From Erysipelotrichaceae bacterium (GTDB lineage: Bacteria > Bacillota_I > Bacilli_A > Erysipelotrichales > Coprobacillaceae), in the NCBI GenBank assembly GCA_021200395.1, contig JAJQGQ010000278.1, forward strand, positions 1-10,657: a stretch of 10,657 bases of DNA. Reading direction: 5' to 3'. The translations under genes and the position numbers were made by a program. Every line of letters begins with the position of its first letter. Positions within the stretch are counted from its first letter, which is position 1. Under the pieces are notes generated by a model. The model made no database searches. It was given only the letters and a program-made list of their open reading frames with translations, and had not been told where the DNA came from. Shown in pieces: positions 1-7,508 of this stretch.

Positions 1-753
1 CCCTATTTTCAGGATTTATTAGAAATATATTTTCAATGTGTTGAAACCCTCAATATTGATTTATCAGATGCTTTAGTTAATATCGTTAAATATAGAGATC
101 AAGTTATCTATAAATACTATGAAATCAAAAATCTTATAGGGCAAAATAAAATAGAAGAAGCCAATCTTATTTATCGTCGCATCAAACAAAAAAATAATCC
201 ATGGATGATAAAAATCAAAGAAGAATTAGATACATATAAAACAAATTTAGAAGATATTATGGATGATACCCTTAGAGCCATAAATAAAAAGAAAAAATTA
301 AAAGATATTAAAGAACTCATTGATATCTTTAAAAAGAAATGTGGTAAAGAATGGAATCAATATAAAGAACCATTTCTAAATCAACTATCTCAAGTCACCA
401 CAGATGATCATTATGTCGCTATTCTACAATCAGAAAAAGCATGGTATTTAGCCACTAAAAAGACTATGTATATGGAAAATATGGATGCCTTTAATAAATA
501 TAGTGAAATCTTATGGCAAAATAATAGAGAAACTTATTATTTATTATTTATGTATTGTTTAGAAAATGAAATTAGACATACTAGAAATGGATATTATGAT
601 TATGTGGTAGAGTACTTGAAAAATCTTATGATTATACGAGATGTTGATAAAGATATCGTTATTAATATGGTTTATGATTTACAGGAACATTTTACAACTC
701 GAAAAGCTTTAATAAGAACTTTGGATGAATTTATGGAGGAAGATTTATCATGA
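1..753 (+). CDS. C-terminal part of a helical protein coupled to the SWIM/SNF2 helicase (partial)
   Basis: The frame is open from the first base to the TGA at 751-753, so 250 C-terminal residues are visible and the true start lies upstream of the window. The ATG at 205 is only an internal methionine: the 68 codons before it are open, of the same composition, and no ribosome binding site precedes it. The visible part is charged and looks all-helical, with a Lys/Glu-rich stretch (encoded about 280-350) and no membrane segment. I do not recognise a domain with certainty. The last 50 or so residues (a Tyr/Leu-rich helix, then an Arg-Lys-Ala-Leu stretch and a Leu-Asp-Glu-Phe end) recall the tails of SWIM zinc-finger proteins encoded beside SNF2 helicases, as in the Bacillus ywqB-ywqA pair. 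If so, its Cys/His motif would lie in the missing N-terminus. The stop overlaps the helicase start by ATGA, indicating one operon and probably a shared function. Confidence 0.8.
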   Translation, partial: PYFQDLLEIYFQCVETLNIDLSDALVNIVKYRDQVIYKYYEIKNLIGQNKIEEANLIYRRIKQKNNPWMIKIKEELDTYKTNLEDIMDDTLRAINKKKKLKDIKELIDIFKKKCGKEWNQYKEPFLNQLSQVTTDDHYVAILQSEKAWYLATKKTMYMENMDAFNKYSEILWQNNRETYYLLFMYCLENEIRHTRNGYYDYVVEYLKNLMIIRDVDKDIVINMVYDLQEHFTTRKALIRTLDEFMEEDLS

Positions 754-3700
754 ATAAAATTGAAATCAATCAAATAATCAAAGATGCCTCTATAAAAGAT
801 TTGGCTGAAATCTATTTAAAATTCTATTTTTTAAAACAAATTGATATTGTTGATACCAAACAAGGTTATCATATCACTTGTATGACAGAAGTATATAAAC
901 AAAGACAAATTTGTCATGTCATTTTAGATAATGACTTTCAATATGTATCTTCATCATGCAATTGCCAATGGTCAAATGATTTACCTTGTCCTCATGTCAT
1001 AGCGACAATTCTTTGGGTCAATTGTCATGATATAGATACCTTGCCTTATCATTACGTAGAAAATCGCCAAAAAACAATTGAAGAAGCTAGAAAAAAGCGT
1101 GAACAGGAAATAAAAAAACAACGTTTATTACAGTTAACTTCCATTTCTAGAAATATAATTGCGAAAAATAGGGAAAACTATAATACTCAATTATTAACAG
1201 CTTTTCAAAATGTTCGCTGTGAATTAGAACCAATATTGATTGATGATGGTAAAAATCATTTGAGTATTGAATATCGTATTGGTAATGAAAAGAAATATGT
1301 TTTAAAAAATATTAGTGAATTTTTAGAAAGAATAGCACATCAGGAAAACTATAAATATGGAAAGTCATTGGAATTTATTCATAATGAAGATGCTTTTGAT
1401 GAATTTGCTTTAAAACAAATCAAGCTTATGCGTCAAGTAGATGAATATATTTATTGGCTTAATCAACGTAGTTATTATAATCGCTATGAACTAGCAAGAT
1501 CAATACCTATTAATGGTAATACGATTGATAATATATTTGATGCTTATTATAACGTAGAAGAAGAAAATGATTATGGTTCATTTCAATGTATCAATACCCA
1601 AGAACCTATTTCATTAGATCTTATAGATAATGGTGATTATTATACTTTAACATTAACAGATCAATATAATTTATCAGGTATTAAACATGCTTATAATATT
1701 TATAAAAAGGATAATCGTTTTATTATCAGTAGGATTCAATTGGATGATCATCGTCAAGTTATGGAACTTTTAGAAGAGTTAGAAGAAAAGGATATGGATA
1801 TCCTTAAAAGTGATTATCCACAATTCAATAAATATGTTTTATCACCAATTATTGATTATCTTGATATCAAGTTACCACCACAAATAGAATCTAAGAATTA
1901 TGATATTATTAGAATATATGGTGATGTTGAAGAAAATGATATTTATTTTCAGGTTTATTATTTGGATGAAGATAACAATCGTATTGTAGCTTTTAATCAA
2001 GATAATTACACAAACTATAAGCAAGATTTAGTAGAACAATATATCTTAAAATATGCAACCAAATTAGATGAAAAAACACATAAAGTTTATTTTTCTTTAG
2101 ATAATGAAGATACATATGAATTTGTGAATGAAGGTTTGGTTTTCTTACAAGATTATGCTGAGATATTCGTTTCTGATACCTTAAAACGTGTCGGTCAAGC
2201 TGCTCATTATCATATTAGTGTAGGAGTTAAGATTGATAATCATCTATTAGCATTGGATTTTGAAAGTGATCAGATACCTAAAGAAGAACTCCATGATATT
2301 TTAAGACAATATAAACGTAAAAAGAAATTTTATCGTCTTAAAAATGGGGAATTGCTTTATTTAAATTCTCCTGAACTAGAAGAATTAGATGAATTTATGG
2401 ATCAATATCATATTGATTATAAAGATATTAAAAATGGCCATCTCCAATTAAGTGAACAACGTATGTTTGCGATTAATGAAGATGCTACCAACATGGAATA
2501 TATTGAAATTGATAGAAAAGCTTCATTTAAAAAAGAAATTGATAGATTCTATCATATGACACCTCAAGATCATCCAATTCCAGCTAAGTATGATAAGATT
2601 TTAAGAGATTATCAAAAGGAAGGTTTTATGTGGCTTAATACTTTACGTGATTATGGTTTTAATGGTATTTTAGCAGATGATATGGGTCTAGGTAAAACGT
2701 TACAAGTGATTGCCTTATTAGAGAGTCTAGGAGATTGTACAAGTTTGGTAGTATGTCCTGCATCGCTTATTTATAATTGGGAAGATGAAGTTTATAAGTT
2801 TACGGATAGTTTAAAGATTAAATGTATTGTTGGTACACCTGATGAAAGAAAAGATATTATCAATCATTATCAGGATTATCAATTACTCATTACTTCATAT
2901 GATTATATGCGTCGTGATTTTGTATTATATGAAGATAAATCATTTGAATATGTGATCTTAGATGAAGCCCAAAACATTAAAAATCAAAAAACACAAAATG
3001 CTTTAACTGTCAAAACTTTACATGCATCTCATAAACTTGCTTTAACAGGAACACCAATTGAAAATACCTTGGCAGAACTTTGGTCTATCTTTGACTTTTT
3101 GATGCCAGATTATTTATTTAATTATCATTATTTTAAAAAATACTATGAAAATGATATTGTGAAATACAATAATGAAGATAAAATGCAATACTTAAAGAAA
3201 TTGGTTGCACCATTTATCTTAAGAAGAAACAAAAGAGATGTCTTAAATGAATTACCTGATAAAATAGAGACAACACAAATTATTCCTTTTAGCAATGAAG
3301 AAAGTAAAATATATCATGCTTCATTAGCACAAGCTAATGAAGAACTTCAAGCTTTACTCAATGTTGAAGTGCCTAATAAAATTCAAATATTATCATTATT
3401 AACCCGATTAAGACAACTATGCTGTGAACCAAGACTTGTTTATGAAAACATTGATAATGTTTCATCAAAAATGAAAGCAACAGTAGATTTAATTTTAAAC
3501 TTCAAAGAAAATCATCAAAAAGTCCTTCTATTCTCTTCATTTACAAGTGTTTTAGACCTATTAGAAGAAGAATTAAAATTACAAGGTATCAGTTATTATA
3601 CTTTAACTGGTTCTACTAAAAAAGAAGAACGTCGAACACTTGTATCTCAATTTCAAAATGATGATACAGATGTCTTCTTGATTTCTTTAAAAGCTGGTGG

Positions 3701-3971
3701 AACTGGTCTCAATTTAACAGCTGCATCGGCTGTAATCCATTATGATCCATGGTGGAATATATCGGCACAAAATCAAGCTACTGATAGAGCTTATCGTATT
3801 GGTCAAAATAAGAATGTTCAAGTTTTTTATATGGTTATGAAAGGTAGTATTGAAGAAAAAATCATTGATTTACAAAAACAAAAGAAAGAATTAGCCGATA
3901 TCTTTGTAGAAGGTAATGATGTTAATTTATCACAAATGAGCAAAGAAGAATTGTTGGAATTATTTTCATAG
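750..3971 (+). CDS. SWIM zinc-finger SNF2-family DNA helicase/translocase
   Basis: A 1073-residue protein. Residues 70-82 carry a SWIM zinc finger (C70-x-C72 then C80-x-H82), expected to bind DNA or protein. About residues 110-600 are a long, variable helicase-associated region. The SNF2 ATPase core fills residues 610-1070: Walker A DMGLGKT at 644-650 (K649), Walker B DEAQ at 738-741, motif III LTGTP at 765-769, and a C-terminal lobe with GGTGLNL and motif VI with R1013 and R1016 before GQ at 1018-1019. Every catalytic motif is intact. The length matches bacterial SWIM-SNF2 proteins of about 1050-1100 residues. These act as ATP-driven double-strand DNA translocases; the cellular role in Bacillota is poorly defined. 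The start is the ATG of the ATGA overlap, with GGAGGA at 735-740 nine bases upstream inside the preceding gene, so translation is coupled. The gene ends directly at a bidirectional terminator. Family assignment is firm; the biological role is unknown. Confidence 0.95.
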   Translation: MNKIEINQIIKDASIKDLAEIYLKFYFLKQIDIVDTKQGYHITCMTEVYKQRQICHVILDNDFQYVSSSCNCQWSNDLPCPHVIATILWVNCHDIDTLPYHYVENRQKTIEEARKKREQEIKKQRLLQLTSISRNIIAKNRENYNTQLLTAFQNVRCELEPILIDDGKNHLSIEYRIGNEKKYVLKNISEFLERIAHQENYKYGKSLEFIHNEDAFDEFALKQIKLMRQVDEYIYWLNQRSYYNRYELARSIPINGNTIDNIFDAYYNVEEENDYGSFQCINTQEPISLDLIDNGDYYTLTLTDQYNLSGIKHAYNIYKKDNRFIISRIQLDDHRQVMELLEELEEKDMDILKSDYPQFNKYVLSPIIDYLDIKLPPQIESKNYDIIRIYGDVEENDIYFQVYYLDEDNNRIVAFNQDNYTNYKQDLVEQYILKYATKLDEKTHKVYFSLDNEDTYEFVNEGLVFLQDYAEIFVSDTLKRVGQAAHYHISVGVKIDNHLLALDFESDQIPKEELHDILRQYKRKKKFYRLKNGELLYLNSPELEELDEFMDQYHIDYKDIKNGHLQLSEQRMFAINEDATNMEYIEIDRKASFKKEIDRFYHMTPQDHPIPAKYDKILRDYQKEGFMWLNTLRDYGFNGILADDMGLGKTLQVIALLESLGDCTSLVVCPASLIYNWEDEVYKFTDSLKIKCIVGTPDERKDIINHYQDYQLLITSYDYMRRDFVLYEDKSFEYVILDEAQNIKNQKTQNALTVKTLHASHKLALTGTPIENTLAELWSIFDFLMPDYLFNYHYFKKYYENDIVKYNNEDKMQYLKKLVAPFILRRNKRDVLNELPDKIETTQIIPFSNEESKIYHASLAQANEELQALLNVEVPNKIQILSLLTRLRQLCCEPRLVYENIDNVSSKMKATVDLILNFKENHQKVLLFSSFTSVLDLLEEELKLQGISYYTLTGSTKKEERRTLVSQFQNDDTDVFLISLKAGGTGLNLTAASAVIHYDPWWNISAQNQATDRAYRIGQNKNVQVFYMVMKGSIEEKIIDLQKQKKELADIFVEGNDVNLSQMSKEELLELFS

Positions 3972-3998
3972 AAAAAGAATGCTTTATGCATTCTTTTT
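3972..3998. terminator. Bidirectional intrinsic terminator between convergent genes
   Basis: A perfect 11-bp inverted repeat (AAAAAGAATGC, loop TTTAT, GCATTCTTTTT) begins one base after the helicase stop. The A-run on one arm becomes a U-run on the other strand, so it can end both the helicase transcript and the converging PNP transcript. The PNP stop codon (3997-3999) overlaps the distal arm. Confidence 0.85.
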
Positions 3999-4809
3999 AG
4001 ATTTCGTATATAATTTCTTTAACAAGTTTTACTAAATCAACTTCTGCTTTGTCAGCTGCCTCCATAACTTCTTTATGATCTAATTGATTTGTGGATAAAC
4101 CTGCGGCTTTATTCGTTACTAAAGAAATCCCTAAAGTAGTCATACCTGAATGTCTAGCAACGATGGCCTCAGGAACGGTAGACATACCACACATATCCGC
4201 ACCTAAGGCTTTAAAAGCTCTAATTTCGGCAGGTGTTTCAAACATTGGACCTTTAAAGAAACAATAAACACCTTCCTTTAAATCAACATTAACTTTCTTT
4301 GCAGCATGATATGCAATATCTCGTAATTCTTTAGAATAAACTTCGCTCATATCTTTAAAACGTGGACCAAATTCATCTAAGTTAGGACCACGAAGGGGGC
4401 TAGGGGCAAATAGACCAATATGATCACTAATTAAAGTAATCTGACCAGGATTTAAATCTTCTCTAATACCACCACAAGCATTGGTTACAAATAAGTATTT
4501 GATACCTAATTTCGCAAAAACACGAATAGGTAAGGTCACAATATCCATATCATGTCCTTCATAATAATGAAAACGTCCTTTCATTGCACAAACAGTTTTT
4601 CCTGAAACTTGACCAATATAAAGTTTTCCTTCATGACCAGGGATGGTAGACATAGGGAAACCTGGAATATCCTGATAATCAATAATAATAGGATCTTCTA
4701 TTTCATCGGCCAAAGGGCCTAAACCCGAACCTAAAATAATAGCTATATCAATAGGTTGATTATATTGTTTATAAATATATTCATAAGCTTGATTAATCGT
4801 TGTATACAT
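3997..4809 (-). CDS. punA: Purine nucleoside phosphorylase (trimeric, inosine/guanosine type)
   Basis: A 270-residue cytoplasmic enzyme predicted to cleave inosine, guanosine and their deoxy forms with phosphate, giving the base and (deoxy)ribose-1-phosphate in purine salvage. It belongs to the PNP/MTAP family of the trimeric type, not the hexameric DeoD type. Visible family motifs are the phosphate-binding GSGLG at 27-31, H59 in PGHEG, R79 and H81 in GRFHYYEG, N110-A111, the purine-site glutamate E191 in GPMFET, M209-S210, and N233 in TNKAAG with H245 following. By alignment with human PNP these correspond to S33, H64, R84, H86, N115/A116, E201, M219/S220, N243 and H257. Length is normal and nothing is missing. 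The Glu and Asn at the base site predict 6-oxopurine preference. The start ATG (4807-4809) has AGGAGG seven bases upstream (4817-4822). It has its own promoter just downstream of ferritin and converges on the helicase. Confidence 0.96.
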   Translation of the reverse strand: MYTTINQAYEYIYKQYNQPIDIAIILGSGLGPLADEIEDPIIIDYQDIPGFPMSTIPGHEGKLYIGQVSGKTVCAMKGRFHYYEGHDMDIVTLPIRVFAKLGIKYLFVTNACGGIREDLNPGQITLISDHIGLFAPSPLRGPNLDEFGPRFKDMSEVYSKELRDIAYHAAKKVNVDLKEGVYCFFKGPMFETPAEIRAFKALGADMCGMSTVPEAIVARHSGMTTLGISLVTNKAAGLSTNQLDHKEVMEAADKAEVDLVKLVKEIIYEI

Positions 4810-4828
4810 ACTCTTTCCTCCTGAGGCT

Positions 4829-4857
4829 ATTATAGCATAAGAAAAAGACGTTTGAAA
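4829..4857 (-). promoter_or_regulatory. Promoter of the PNP gene
   Basis: Read on the minus strand, a perfect TATAAT -10 lies at 4829-4834. A 17-base spacer separates it from a poor -35, TTTCAA at 4852-4857. The -35 falls inside the ferritin terminator stem (4845-4863), so the two signals share DNA. The -10 is strong and the -35 weak. Confidence 0.65.
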
Positions 4858-4863
4858 CGTCTT
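4841..4863 (-). terminator. Intrinsic terminator of the ferritin gene
   Basis: On the minus strand, AAGACGTT and AACGTCTT (4856-4863 and 4845-4852) form an 8-bp stem with a 3-base loop, followed by a short U-run (TTTTTC). The ferritin TAA stop (4862-4864) is part of the stem. Confidence 0.7.
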
Positions 4864-5386
4864 ATTCTTCGCTAGTTCCTAAAATTGATGCTTGTGTATA
4901 TGTTCTTGTAGCTAATTCATTATCTAATGAATAGAGTGATTGAGGATCATGGCCAAATAATTCAAACTTTGTTAGTAAATCATTGGCATTGACTTCTTCT
5001 TCACCTTGTTCCTCAACATACCAATCTAAAAACTTCATAGTACGAAAATCTTTATCTTCATAAGCTGCTCCATAAATATTATGAATGAGGCTTGTGACAT
5101 ATTTTTCATGTTCTAAACCATATTTTAATGGATCATCTAAATTCACTAATTCCTTATCAGGTTTAGCAATGGCAGATAATGTAACAACATAATCATTATC
5201 CTGTAGATATCTTAAAATACCAATTGCATGATCCATCTCTTCTTTAGCTTGAATATCATACCAATTAGCATAACCATCCAACCCTTTTCTTTCATAGAAA
5301 TTTGCAAAATCTAAATATAAATATGCAGAATACATTTCTTTATTAATTTGATCATTCAATAAATTTCCAACTTTTTCACTTAACAT
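4862..5386 (-). CDS. ftnA: Bacterial non-haem ferritin
   Basis: A 174-residue four-helix-bundle protein predicted to assemble into a 24-subunit cage that oxidises Fe(II) and stores it as ferric mineral in the cytoplasm. The ferroxidase ligands stand at the same positions as in E. coli FtnA: E17, E50, H53, E94, Q127 and E130, with the conserved Tyr at 24 and the QGEEE stretch at 127-131. No haem-ligand methionine typical of bacterioferritin is apparent at the subunit interface position. Length is normal. The start ATG (5384-5386) follows AGGAGGT (5394-5400) at seven bases. It is a single-gene unit with its own promoter and terminator, divergent from the HD-domain gene. Ferritins of Bacillota are often under PerR or Fur control, but I could not find a convincing operator here. 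Confidence in identity is very high. Confidence 0.97.
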   Translation of the reverse strand: MLSEKVGNLLNDQINKEMYSAYLYLDFANFYERKGLDGYANWYDIQAKEEMDHAIGILRYLQDNDYVVTLSAIAKPDKELVNLDDPLKYGLEHEKYVTSLIHNIYGAAYEDKDFRTMKFLDWYVEEQGEEEVNANDLLTKFELFGHDPQSLYSLDNELATRTYTQASILGTSEE

Positions 5387-5407
5387 ATTAACTACCTCCT
5401 GATGTTT

Positions 5408-5437
5408 ATTATACTATATTATTATCTTATAAAACAA
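5408..5437 (-). promoter_or_regulatory. Ferritin promoter
   Basis: On the minus strand TATAAT lies at 5408-5413 and TTGTTT at 5432-5437 with an 18-base spacer. Seven bases lie between the -10 and the AGGAGGT ribosome binding site, so the leader is very short. The -35 is nine bases from the -35 of the divergent promoter. Confidence 0.65.
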
Positions 5438-5446
5438 ATCATATGC

Positions 5447-5475
5447 TTTAAAATATTCCTGGTATTTGATACAAT
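5447..5475 (+). promoter_or_regulatory. Promoter of the HD-domain phosphohydrolase gene
   Basis: TTTAAA at 5447-5452 and TACAAT at 5470-5475 are separated by 17 bases. Transcription would start near 5482, giving a leader of about ten bases. This placement argues against translation from the TTG at 5466, which would sit inside the -10 region. Confidence 0.65.
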
Positions 5476-5479
5476 ATAT

Positions 5480-5490
5480 AAGGGTGATCA
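5480..5490 (+). promoter_or_regulatory. Ribosome binding site that sets the HD-domain gene start
   Basis: AAGGGTGATCA precedes the ATG at 5493. Its GGTGATCA part (5483-5490) complements the usual Bacillota 16S 3' end (TGATCACC). Although only two bases separate it from ATG, the aligned register is normal because pairing uses the 5' portion of the anti-SD. Confidence 0.6.
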
Positions 5491-5492
5491 TT

Positions 5493-6752
5493 ATGGGATT
5501 TAAAGAAGATTTTACCTTAAAATCAAATGAACTTTTAGAAAAACGTGTTATGCGTGATGCTATTCATGATTATATACATGTTGATCATTTAATCATTTGG
5601 CGTTTAATCAATGCGCAGGAAGTCCAACGCTTAAGACGTATTAAACAATTGGGTGGGACGCATCAAGTCTTTCAAAGTGCTGAACATTCACGTTTTGTGC
5701 ATTCTTTAGGCGTTTATCAAACCATTAGACGTATGTTAGAAACAGAATGTTTGGATAACTATCTAAGTGATTATGATAAGTTATGCGTCATGATTGCAGG
5801 TTTACTTCATGATATTGGTCATGGTCCATTTTCTCATTCTTTTGAGGGTGTTTTTCATGATAATCATGAAGATATGAGTGTTCGTCTTATTTTAGAGGAT
5901 AGTGAAGTGCATGATATTTTAGCTGATTTTTATGAAGAATTACCACAAGATGTTGCTTCAATCATTCAACATACACATCCTAATAAAGCTCTTATTCAAA
6001 TGATATCAAGTCAATTAGATGCTGATAGAATGGATTATTTATTAAGAGATTCTTATATGAGTGGTACAACCTACGGTCAATTTGATATGTCTAGAATCTT
6101 ACGTACAATGCGTATTAAAGATGATCATATTGTATACAAAGAATCAGGTGTCCAAGCTATTGAAAACTATATTCTAGCAAGATATCATATGTATTGGCAG
6201 GTTTATTACCATCCTACTGCTAGAAGCTATGAACATCTTTTTCAAAGCATCTTCTTAAGAGTCAAGGATCTTTATCAACAAGACTATCATTTTCAAACCA
6301 ATATGAAATATATCTTACCATTTCTAGAAAATAAAGAAACCAATCGTGATTTCACAAATTTTGATGAATCAGTTGTTCTTTATTATTTTAGAGAATTTAC
6401 TGATGAAAAAGATCCTATCTTAAAAGATTTATCATTACGTTTTTTAAATAGAAGATTATTTAAATATGTTGATTTTGATGATATCAACGAAGTTGAGGAA
6501 ATCAAAAAAATAGCGAGTCAACATGGCTATGATCCACGTTATTATATTATTACTGATAACCAAAAACAAATTCCTTATCTTCATTATGGTGATAATTTCA
6601 ATGAAATTGAAATTTTAGATCGCCATAATCAATTATCACCATTACCATTAAAATCAGAAATTGTATCAGCTATACTTAATTCTAAAAACTATAAATCTGA
6701 TCAAAAAGTATTTTTTCCAAAGGAGTTAAAAGATGACATATCAATTTTATGA
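5493..6752 (+). CDS. HD-domain dNTP triphosphohydrolase (SAMHD1/YwfO-like)
   Basis: A 419-residue cytoplasmic metalloenzyme of the HD superfamily. Counting from ATG 5493, the metal-binding signature is complete: H70 in the RFVHSLG motif, H106-D107 in LLHDIGHGPFSH, and D178 in LDADRMDYL. The order H...HD...D with the GHGPFSH extension is typical of SAMHD1-like dNTPases, including Enterococcus EF1143 and Bacillus YwfO of similar length. These hydrolyse dNTPs to deoxynucleoside and triphosphate, sometimes with allosteric dNTP activation and tetramer formation. The C-terminal half is helical and more variable. The start was moved from the upstream TTG (5466) and GTG (5484) to ATG 5493 because the former lie inside the promoter or the ribosome binding site. 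The gene overlaps the following GNAT gene by 20 bases. Substrate preference cannot be read from the sequence; a phosphohydrolase for other nucleotides is possible. Confidence 0.9.
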   Translation: MGFKEDFTLKSNELLEKRVMRDAIHDYIHVDHLIIWRLINAQEVQRLRRIKQLGGTHQVFQSAEHSRFVHSLGVYQTIRRMLETECLDNYLSDYDKLCVMIAGLLHDIGHGPFSHSFEGVFHDNHEDMSVRLILEDSEVHDILADFYEELPQDVASIIQHTHPNKALIQMISSQLDADRMDYLLRDSYMSGTTYGQFDMSRILRTMRIKDDHIVYKESGVQAIENYILARYHMYWQVYYHPTARSYEHLFQSIFLRVKDLYQQDYHFQTNMKYILPFLENKETNRDFTNFDESVVLYYFREFTDEKDPILKDLSLRFLNRRLFKYVDFDDINEVEEIKKIASQHGYDPRYYIITDNQKQIPYLHYGDNFNEIEILDRHNQLSPLPLKSEIVSAILNSKNYKSDQKVFFPKELKDDISIL

Positions 6753-7146
6753 ACAATTACCTCAAGATGCTCAAATGATAAGAGAAGAAGTCTTTATTAA
6801 GGAACAAGGCTTTCAAATAGAATTTGATGATATTGATCATCATTGCCTACATTTGGTATTATATAAAGATAATAAACCAGTAGGATGTGCACGTATGTAT
6901 GATGAAAATGGTCAAATGATATTAGGAAGAATAGCGGTATTAAAGACTTATCGTCATTTACATTTGGGAACGCAAATCTTAGAGATATTAGAAAATAAGG
7001 CTAAAGAATTAGGCTATCATTCCGTTTATTTATCAGCTCAAGTACGTGCAAGTGATTTCTATAAGAAGAATGGTTATATACGTTATGGAGAAGAATATCT
7101 AGATGAATATTGCCCTCATTGTCATATGAAAAAAGATATTGAATGA
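6733..7146 (+). CDS. GNAT-family N-acetyltransferase (ElaA/YjcF-like)
   Basis: A 137-residue single-domain GNAT protein expected to move an acetyl group from acetyl-CoA to an unidentified amine. The N-terminal part (REEVFIKEQGF at 17-27) is typical of the YjcF/ElaA branch. Beta strand 4 and the acyl-CoA loop are at about 64-83 (LGRIAVL, then RHLHLGT). The third position of the usual R/Q-x-x-G-x-G loop is His77 rather than Gly, with G79 retained. The C-terminal FYKKNGY motif (109-115) and the GEEYLDE...HMKK end match the family. A CPHCH cluster at 127-131 replaces the more usual GIPH-type ending. The start ATG has AGGAG (6721-6725) seven bases upstream, inside the end of the HD-domain gene; the 20-base overlap indicates one operon and translational coupling. 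No clear terminator follows. Confidence 0.88.
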   Translation: MTYQFYEQLPQDAQMIREEVFIKEQGFQIEFDDIDHHCLHLVLYKDNKPVGCARMYDENGQMILGRIAVLKTYRHLHLGTQILEILENKAKELGYHSVYLSAQVRASDFYKKNGYIRYGEEYLDEYCPHCHMKKDIE

Positions 7147-7200
7147 TAAAGCTATATAAACTCCCATTTTTATCACATAATAATTGAGTAATATATTGTC

Positions 7201-7205
7201 GGAGG
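7201..7205 (+). promoter_or_regulatory. Ribosome binding site that sets the small acidic protein start
   Basis: GGAGG sits eight bases before the ATG at 7214. This chooses ATG 7214 over an in-frame TTG at 7184, which has no ribosome binding site and would place GGAGG within the coding region. Confidence 0.8.
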
Positions 7206-7213
7206 TTTTAAAA

Positions 7214-7498
7214 ATGGATAATGAAGAAATTGAATATGAAATAGTTCATCGTCCACTGGCTATATTTTGTTATGTTGTGATGGGTATATGTGTTGTGCTT
7301 TTTATCCTTATGTTTTATTATCACTTGAGTTATGTATCTAGTTTAATTATAAGTGGTGATATTGATTTAGTGAGTGATTTTTATGAAATCGTGTATTATT
7401 TTTTAGCAGATAATGATTTTATCTACTTGCTTGGATCTTTTTTATTTGGCATTATGGGATATTGTATTGATCATTATGTTGTTGAAGAGGATGAATAA
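7214..7498 (+). CDS. Small acidic, lysine-free membrane protein of unknown function
   Basis: A 94-residue protein I do not recognise. Two membrane segments are visible: about 14-36 (very hydrophobic, ending in a Phe-Tyr-Tyr-His stretch) and about 68-86. The N-terminus (D2, E4, E5, E7, E9) and the C-terminus (E91-E94) are acidic, and the loop between the helices adds D49, D51, D55, E58, D66 and D68. There are 16 Asp/Glu residues, a single Arg (R13) and no Lys at all, so the usual positive-inside cue is nearly absent; R13 suggests the first helix begins in the cytoplasm and both ends may be cytoplasmic. It has a good ribosome binding site and ends in a hairpin terminator, so it is very likely expressed. 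It could be a small subunit, a regulator or a lineage-specific protein; no neighbour explains it. Confidence 0.75.
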   Translation: MDNEEIEYEIVHRPLAIFCYVVMGICVVLFILMFYYHLSYVSSLIISGDIDLVSDFYEIVYYFLADNDFIYLLGSFLFGIMGYCIDHYVVEEDE

Positions 7499-7508
7499 TC
7501 CTCTTTTC
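7485..7508 (+). terminator. Hairpin terminator of the small acidic protein gene
   Basis: AAGAGGAT (7485-7492) pairs with ATCCTCTT (7498-7505), with loop GAATA, followed by a short TTTTC run. The stop TAA (7496-7498) straddles the loop and the second arm. The T-run is short, so termination may be partial. Confidence 0.55.

Noticed and set aside
205..753. A separate 182-residue gene starting at ATG 205
   Set aside because: The frame is open back to base 1 and no ribosome binding site precedes 205, so this is the tail of a longer gene.
1..3971. SWIM/SNF2 pair as part of a known phage-defence system
   Set aside because: No methylase, nuclease, DrmA/DrmB-like or phospholipase-D gene is adjacent in the window; downstream genes are metabolic, so defence is unsupported here.
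5408..5434. A PerR/Fur-type operator in the ferritin promoter
   Set aside because: The region is simply AT-rich; aligned to the 7-1-7 PerR consensus only one half fits, so no box can be supported.
5466..5492. N-terminal extension of the HD-domain protein from TTG 5466 or GTG 5484
   Set aside because: TTG lies in the promoter region and GTG within the ribosome binding site; ATG 5493 is well placed.
3997..6752. A nucleotide-turnover operon of PNP and dNTPase
   Set aside because: The genes are on opposite strands, with separate promoters and ferritin between; functional linkage is only possible at the pathway level.
7143..7176. A terminator after the GNAT gene (TGATAAA ... TTTATCA)
   Set aside because: Seven A/T-rich base pairs with an 18-base loop and no following T-run; not a credible terminator.
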